A DNA stretch of 20,713 bases from Phycisphaeraceae bacterium (GTDB lineage: Bacteria > Planctomycetota > Phycisphaerae > Phycisphaerales > Phycisphaeraceae). The DNA lies in NCBI GenBank assembly GCA_003551485.1, contig PUMS01000407.1:1-20713 (forward strand), written 5' to 3'. The translations under genes were made by a program, and so were the position numbers. This document shows, piece by piece, positions 16,424-20,713 of the stretch (position 1 is its first letter; each line of letters begins with the position of its first letter). Under the pieces are notes generated by a model. That model saw only the letters and a list, made by a program, of their open reading frames with translations. It was not told where the DNA came from and did no database searches.

Positions 16424-17668
16424 CTAACGCTGGTAGGCGGGCAGGTAATGCAGGTACACCTGCAACGTGATGGCGCCGAAGGCGGTCGAGTAGCACTTGC
16501 TGTCGCCGGCGTAGCGGACCTCGCTGTAGCCGTCCCAGCTTCCATCGGGGTTCTGGTTCTCCAGCAGAAAGTCGCGCACCCGCGGGTGCCACCGGGCCCA
16601 CAGCTCACCGCCGGCCTGAAAGAAGGCCTGCATCGAGTAGTAGTTGAGATACCAGAAATGAGACTGGCTGGGCCGGTAACGGGACCGCTCGATGTAGGCC
16701 AGGGCCTGCTGGATCGCCGGGTCCTCCAGTTCGCCCTCGGCCTGCGTGCCCAGCAGCAACTGCATGCTCAGGGCGCCCGCGGCCGAGCGCGGCGGGGCCG
16801 GGCCGCCGCTGCCGACCCGATAGGTGAAGCCGCCGCTGTCATGCACACAGGCGCGGACGTAATCCAGTGCCTGGGCCATCGTCTCATCGGGCACCTCGAA
16901 GCGGGCGTTCATCGCCGCGTGCAGCGCCACCACCTGCATCACCGTGACACTCAGGTCGGCATCGCGGGGACGGGGGTGGTAGCGCCAGCCGCCCTGGTTG
17001 TTCTGCGTGCGGACCAGCAGGTCCACCGCCTTCTGGATGCTGCGGTGCAGCGCCGGCTCGGGGTAGTAGCCGTAGGCCTCGATCATCGCCAGCGTGGCCA
17101 GGCCGTGCTCGTACATGGGCCCGTGCGAGGGATCGACCGATGCATAGAGCCCCGCATCATTCTGACTGGCAAGCAACTGCCGCAGCGAACGGTCCACCAC
17201 GATGCGATACGGCCCGCGCCCGGGCACGTGTCCGCGACCGAGAAAGGCCAGCAGACACACGGCGTTGACGCCGTTGTTGTTGCCCAAAGCACTGGGCCAG
17301 GAGCCATCTTCCTGCTGGTGGCGAACCAGGTACTCCAGCGCCCGGTCTACCGCCGCCTCGACACGGGCCATCTCATCCGGATCGGGCAGATGCATCTGCG
17401 GATCATCCTCGCCGGGACCCGCCGAATGCACGTGCAGGGCCGGTGACAGCAGGAGCGTGAGGATGGTGGCCAGCGTTGCGACCGCGGTCAGACGCCGAAG
17501 ACGCCCTCTCCCTCCGGCTCCCTCTCCCTCTGGGAGAGGGTTGGGGTGAGGGGAGATTTGCGGTAGGCAATGGAGTCGTTCCCTCACCCCCAACCCCTCT
17601 CCCGGAGGGAGAGGGGGGTAAGAGTAAGAGGCCCATCGTCGAATCGGACGGTTTTCTGCGTTCATCAC
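16424..17668 (-). CDS. Secreted prenyltransferase/squalene-oxidase-like repeat protein
   Basis: A 414-aa protein with the alpha-alpha barrel repeats of prenyltransferases and squalene cyclases. Repeat signatures are QQEDGSW (118-124), QNDAGLY (169-175), QNNQGGWRY (222-230), SGGFTY (278-283) and QNPDGSWDGY (372-381). The cyclase DxDDTA acid motif is not intact (DADLSVT near 236-242), so terpene cyclisation is doubtful; ligand or protein binding is more likely. Residues 20-51 come from a palindromic repeat element placed between the start and the signal segment (about 60-78). GTG (17668) or ATG (17665) could be the start; both overlap the upstream stop. Such secreted repeat proteins are common in planctomycetes and have no settled role. 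Confidence 0.85.
   Translation of the reverse strand: MMNAENRPIRRWASYSYPPLPPGEGLGVRERLHCLPQISPHPNPLPEGEGAGGRGRLRRLTAVATLATILTLLLSPALHVHSAGPGEDDPQMHLPDPDEMARVEAAVDRALEYLVRHQQEDGSWPSALGNNNGVNAVCLLAFLGRGHVPGRGPYRIVVDRSLRQLLASQNDAGLYASVDPSHGPMYEHGLATLAMIEAYGYYPEPALHRSIQKAVDLLVRTQNNQGGWRYHPRPRDADLSVTVMQVVALHAAMNARFEVPDETMAQALDYVRACVHDSGGFTYRVGSGGPAPPRSAAGALSMQLLLGTQAEGELEDPAIQQALAYIERSRYRPSQSHFWYLNYYSMQAFFQAGGELWARWHPRVRDFLLENQNPDGSWDGYSEVRYAGDSKCYSTAFGAITLQVYLHYLPAYQR
17518..17616. repeat. REP/MITE-like palindromic element, copy B
   Basis: A 99-bp inverted-repeat unit: hairpin CCCTCTCCC/GGGAGAGGG, arm TTGGGGTGAGGG, spacer, complementary arm CCCTCACCCCCAA, second hairpin. It is the partner of 3529-3627, equal in length and about 78% identical by hand count. 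A further CCCTCTCC fragment lies just to the left (17504-17511). It is read on the minus strand as LPPGEGLGVRER...PHPNPLPEGEG inside the prenyltransferase-like gene. Peptides of this kind are a familiar signature of dispersed palindromes in many bacterial genomes. Confidence 0.88.
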
Positions 17669-20148
17669 GTCAACCCCATCGCACGGCGTACGCCCACATC
17701 CAGGCAGTAGAGACCCACCAGGAGCAGCAGTGTCAGCCAGTTGTCCCAGATTTCATCCTCCATCGACCGGTCCACTCGCACGGCGTCGCCCTCGAGCAGG
17801 TCGCCGAGGCGGTGCAGGCGGCCCGGCTCGAGCAACCTCCCTCCGGTGCGGTCGGCCAGCAGGGCCATGCCCGTGCGGTCCACCGTGGGATTTCGCATCT
17901 CCCGGTCGGCATCGCTGGCGCGAAGGTCGGTGGCCAGGTCGCGGCCGGCGGCATCGCGGTAGCGCAGCCGGTACACGCCCTGGCGCGGCGGCTGCCACAG
18001 CGCCCGGAAATGGCCCGGCTCGCCGGTGGCCGTCATCGTGATCGGCGACGGCGAGCCCGGCCCGCGTACCGACACCTCCAGCCGGTCGTCGCGCAATGGC
18101 CGGCCCTCATCATCGACGGCAAAGAGCTCGATCGCCGCCGGCCGGCCCGGCTCGACCTCGGGCGGGTAGACCGCGATCCACGACCGCTCGCCGCTGCGCT
18201 GCGGGTCGCGGGCCACGTGGCGGATCGCCTGCTGCCAGAAGCGGTCGAACAACACGTTGCCGATGTTACGGCGCCAGGTGAAGGTCGAGTCGAAGCCCAC
18301 CATCAGCACCCGGCCGCGCCCGACGAACTGCTCGGCGATCAGCGGCAGGTCGCCCTCGCTGCCGCGAAGCTCGGCCAGCAGCGTGGCGCCGGGCTTGGTC
18401 CGCTCGGCGGCGACGGCCCAGTAAAAAGGTGGCATCCTGTCCCATACGCGACGGTTGTGCATCGGGTCCGTATAGGCCTGGAAGGCGGGATGGATCGCCC
18501 CATCGGCCGTCAGGCGCATCTCGAAGGGGGCATGGTCCTGCGGCTCGATGCCCGTGCGGACGTAGGCATCGGGCCGGCGCTGCCCCGCCTCGCCGGGCTC
18601 GACCGGCAGCAGGCGCAGCAGGTCGGCATCGGCATCGGGCCGGTACAGGTGCGGCATCGACTTGAACCCGCCCTGGATGATCAGCCCCACGCCCTTTTCC
18701 TCCACCGCCTCCAGAATCGCCGATTGCACGTTCGGGGCAAGCAGCAGGGGCGAGACATCGCCCAGGATCACCACGTCGTACTCGGCGAAGGCCTCGACAT
18801 CGCCGGGCATCCCCGCCTCGACGGCGGCATCGGCAAGGTCCTCGGCCTTTACCCCCCTGCCCATCAACTCGCTCTGCATGATGACCTTCACCGGCTGCTC
18901 GATGCCGCGGTCGCGCCGAAGGGTGTAATCGAGAAAGCGGTAGTCCCACCGCGGGTAGCCTTCGATCAGCAGCACCTCGAGCCGGTCGGTCTCGACGTGC
19001 AGCGTGCGTGTCTTGCGGTTGTTGGCCCGCAGCCGCGGGTCCTCGCCGGTGAGCTCCTCGACCTCGATGCGCACCAGTTCGATGCCCGGCTCACCGGCGG
19101 TGAAGCTGAGGCTGACCTCCTGGCGGCGGCCTTCCTGGAGCACGACCTCGGCCTCATCGGTCTCTTCGCCGGCCTCGAGCTTCACCGTCGCCCGCTGGCC
19201 GTCGAGCCCGTAGGAGACCACCGAGGCGATCACGCTGACCACCTCGCCTCGGGGCACCCGCGTGGGCATCAGCAGGTCCACCAGGGCCACGTCCGGCGGC
19301 GGGGTGTCGCTGCCCATGGGCACCGGCCAGATGGGCGTGACCGTGCTCGTGCCCGCACCGGCGGCGCGCAGCGGCTCGGGGCCGATCGTCCAGCGCCCAT
19401 CGGTGAGCATCACCACGCCCGCGATGCCGCGCCCCACCGCATCCTGGCGCACCCGCGCGATCGCATCGCCAAGCGCGGTGTCATCGCGCGGGGCATCGCC
19501 ATCGTCATCGAACCGCGCCAGCGCATCGAGCGAAATGCGGCCGATGTCGACCCGCTCCACCCCGCGCCCCACGCGGTAGAAGCGCACGTCGAACCGCTCG
19601 GACAGCTCCTTGAACATCCCCTCCCGCTGCGCGGCCAGCACCCCCTGCATCAGCCGCAGCCGCGACCAGTTGTTGACCTGCCGGCGCAGGCGCGGCGGGA
19701 CGGCGGCATCGCGCTGACCGTCACCTCCCTCGGCCGCTTCACCGCCGGCTTCACCCTCCCGGTGCATCTGGGTGATGCGGACGATGCCGCGAAGCTCCTC
19801 GGTGGTGAACGGCCCGGCGGGCAGGTCCATGCTCGCCGAGACGTCCAGCAGCACCGCCAGCACCGGCTTGTGCTCGGTGGGCTGCTCGAGGCGCACGTAA
19901 GGGCCGGCCAGCACGATCATCAGCAGCAGGAACACCGCCGCGCGGCAGCCGGTGAGGATGCCCCGCAGCAGCGCCCGCACGTGGCCGATGGAATGCGCCT
20001 GGCGCAGCCAGACCAGCGCTGCCACCGGCAGCACGCCGATCAGGCCGATCCACAGAAACACCGGGCGGGCCCACAGCAGCACGACATCGTCGAGCTGGCC
20101 GCTGATCTCATCGGTCACGCCGATCAGGTTGAGAAACGTCTCGGTCAC
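17665..20148 (-). CDS. VWA and GATase1-like membrane protein (827 aa)
   Basis: A GTG start at 20148 (GTGA overlap with the upstream stop, AGGAG about ten bases upstream) gives 827 residues; an ATG farther upstream at 20337 would overlap the neighbouring gene by 190 bases and is not favoured. Two N-terminal helices (about 29-48, 67-82) precede a VWA domain with MIDAS D102-V103-S104-A105-S106, candidate Thr224 and Asp250 in LTDGRWT. CARDB-like beta sequence (about 287-385) and a degenerate GATase1-like domain follow (about 390-500, VVILGDVSP and LIIQGGFKSM), with Gln where a catalytic Cys would stand. GRGRVLMVGFDSTFTW (about 610-625), a beta region and a C-terminal helix (about 802-820) complete it. 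It is a paralogue of the 766-aa protein. Likely an extracytoplasmic binding or assembly factor. Confidence 0.88.
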   Translation of the reverse strand: MTETFLNLIGVTDEISGQLDDVVLLWARPVFLWIGLIGVLPVAALVWLRQAHSIGHVRALLRGILTGCRAAVFLLLMIVLAGPYVRLEQPTEHKPVLAVLLDVSASMDLPAGPFTTEELRGIVRITQMHREGEAGGEAAEGGDGQRDAAVPPRLRRQVNNWSRLRLMQGVLAAQREGMFKELSERFDVRFYRVGRGVERVDIGRISLDALARFDDDGDAPRDDTALGDAIARVRQDAVGRGIAGVVMLTDGRWTIGPEPLRAAGAGTSTVTPIWPVPMGSDTPPPDVALVDLLMPTRVPRGEVVSVIASVVSYGLDGQRATVKLEAGEETDEAEVVLQEGRRQEVSLSFTAGEPGIELVRIEVEELTGEDPRLRANNRKTRTLHVETDRLEVLLIEGYPRWDYRFLDYTLRRDRGIEQPVKVIMQSELMGRGVKAEDLADAAVEAGMPGDVEAFAEYDVVILGDVSPLLLAPNVQSAILEAVEEKGVGLIIQGGFKSMPHLYRPDADADLLRLLPVEPGEAGQRRPDAYVRTGIEPQDHAPFEMRLTADGAIHPAFQAYTDPMHNRRVWDRMPPFYWAVAAERTKPGATLLAELRGSEGDLPLIAEQFVGRGRVLMVGFDSTFTWRRNIGNVLFDRFWQQAIRHVARDPQRSGERSWIAVYPPEVEPGRPAAIELFAVDDEGRPLRDDRLEVSVRGPGSPSPITMTATGEPGHFRALWQPPRQGVYRLRYRDAAGRDLATDLRASDADREMRNPTVDRTGMALLADRTGGRLLEPGRLHRLGDLLEGDAVRVDRSMEDEIWDNWLTLLLLVGLYCLDVGVRRAMGLT

Positions 20149-20713
20149 TCCAGCTCCTGCAACTGTCGGTAGTAGGCATCGATCAACGGCTGGTAGCCCT
20201 CGGGCCCGGCCTCTCGCATGCCCTGCATCAGCGGCTGGCGCACGCGCTCGGGCAGGCGCATCAGCGCAGCGCGTCGGGAGGGCGCCAACCCGCTGAACTG
20301 CGCTTCCTGGATCAGCCCGCGCTGACCCGAGCCCCACTCATCACCGGGCATCTGTCCCTGACCCTCCCCTTCCCCTTCACCTTCGCCCTGGCCTTCCCCT
20401 TCACCCTGGCCCTGGGCCATCGCTGCGGCCTGGGCTTGGGCCATGGCCTGGGCCTGCGCCTGGGCGGCCTGGGCCATGGCCATTGCCTGCGCCATCTGAG
20501 GTGAGGCCATCATGCCCTGAAGCTGCTGCATCGTCCCGCCGGCGGGCATCTGCATCTGCGGCATCATCTGCTGCAACTGCTGGCCGAGCTGCCCTGCCAT
20601 CTGGGCGGCATCGGCCATGGCGGCGGCATCCTGCTGTAGCTGCTGCGCCATGGCCTGCTGGTGCTGATCGAGGCTCTGGCGCGGCGTGAGGGCGGGGGGG
20701 GCGGGCGGGGCGG
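20145..20713 (-). CDS. C-terminal part of a Gln/Ala/Met-rich protein, DUF4175-like tail
   Basis: The frame is open from the right edge to a stop at 20145. An internal ATG at 20651 exists, but codons for APPAPPALTPRQ lie upstream in frame, so the real start is outside the window. The visible part has a Pro/Ala linker, a Gln/Met/Ala-rich helix-like region, a GEGEGQ tract and a structured tail with LPERVRQPLMQGMREAGPEG and IDAYYRQLQ. This tail resembles the last 40 residues of the DUF4175-like protein at 3682-6906 (LPPDLRQQIVTGSRQAMPQG, LVGAYY). I infer the end of a second DUF4175-like scaffold, upstream of the first VWA/GATase-like gene, though a shorter unrelated protein with the same tail is possible. 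Confidence 0.7.
   Translation of the reverse strand, partial: APPAPPALTPRQSLDQHQQAMAQQLQQDAAAMADAAQMAGQLGQQLQQMMPQMQMPAGGTMQQLQGMMASPQMAQAMAMAQAAQAQAQAMAQAQAAAMAQGQGEGEGQGEGEGEGEGQGQMPGDEWGSGQRGLIQEAQFSGLAPSRRAALMRLPERVRQPLMQGMREAGPEGYQPLIDAYYRQLQELE
20352..20495 (-). repeat. Low-complexity coding repeats: AQAQ/MAQA and GEGEGQ
   Basis: Within the partial gene, 20412-20495 codes for alternating Ala, Gln and Met units (MAQA, AQAQ) and 20352-20411 for Gly-Glu/Gly-Gln dipeptides. The DNA shows degenerate GCC-CAG and GGT-GAA type hexamer repeats. Such tracts arise by slippage and probably vary in length between strains. They act as flexible linkers in the product. Confidence 0.75.

Noticed and set aside
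16424..17668. Terpene or hopanoid biosynthesis role for the squalene-cyclase-like gene
   Set aside because: No intact DxDDTA, a signal peptide is present, and no isoprenoid genes are nearby.
17476..20172. Long plus-strand open frame (about 898 codons) antisense to the 827-aa VWA gene
   Set aside because: High GC leaves the opposite strand nearly stop-free. The translation is rich in His, Arg, Gln and Ala without domain motifs, while the minus strand encodes a recognisable VWA protein.
20149..20337. Longer 890-aa version of the 827-aa protein starting at 20337
   Set aside because: The extra 63 residues overlap the upstream gene and are Arg/Ala-rich without hydrophobic character. The GTG at 20148 has AGGAG and a GTGA coupling and leads into the first helix.

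Overview
The window is a high-GC, gene-dense stretch that reads almost entirely on the minus strand, from the right edge towards the left. GC richness, MoxR–DUF58–BatA genes beside DUF4159, DUF4175-like and prenyltransferase/squalene-oxidase-repeat genes, and several large secreted proteins together suggest a member of Planctomycetota, perhaps Phycisphaerae. This is an inference from family content; no rRNA or other marker gene is present. I saw no tRNA, rRNA, CRISPR array, transposase or integrase.

Layout in transcription order (right to left): (1) the C-terminal part of a Gln/Ala/Met-rich protein cut by the right edge (20145-20713); (2) an 827-aa membrane protein with a VWA domain and a degenerate glutamine-amidotransferase-like (GATase1-like) domain (17665-20148); (3) a secreted prenyltransferase/squalene-oxidase-like repeat protein (16424-17668); (4) a secreted protein of unknown function (15447-16364); (5) a protein with two DUF4159 units (13915-15450); (6) a MoxR AAA+ ATPase (12752-13831); (7) a DUF58 protein (11750-12709); (8) a BatA-type VWA membrane protein (9362-11692); (9) a second VWA/GATase-like membrane protein (7039-9339); (10) a 1074-aa DUF4175-like membrane and coiled-coil protein (3682-6906); (11) a secreted DUF2341-like/PA14-like/PKD/TPR protein (1283-3682); (12) a secreted carbohydrate-binding-like protein (327-1286). 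After a 130-base gap with a stem-loop, a thirteenth minus-strand gene starts at 196 and runs off the left edge. Gaps between genes 1-12 are at most 132 bases, and five junctions overlap by 1 or 4 bases, which points to one or a few coupled operons.

Inferred joint role: the cytosolic MoxR ATPase and DUF58 protein form the usual MoxR/VWA pair. Three further VWA proteins share one architecture: two N-terminal membrane helices, VWA, beta-rich region, GATase1-like domain, one C-terminal helix. Their charge pattern puts the large domains outside the cytoplasm. DUF4175-like proteins, a DUF4159 protein and several secreted proteins complete an envelope-facing assembly. The GATase1-like folds I can align lack a recognisable nucleophile cysteine, so binding or scaffolding fits better than amidotransfer. 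Such clusters recur in planctomycetes, but I know of no established function for this exact set.

A second notable feature is a 99-bp REP/MITE-like palindromic element. Two copies, about 78% identical by hand count, sit at the 5' ends of genes 3 and 11. In both they are read in the same phase about 20 codons after a TGATG-coupled start and before the signal peptide. A partial copy lies in the gap before gene 10.
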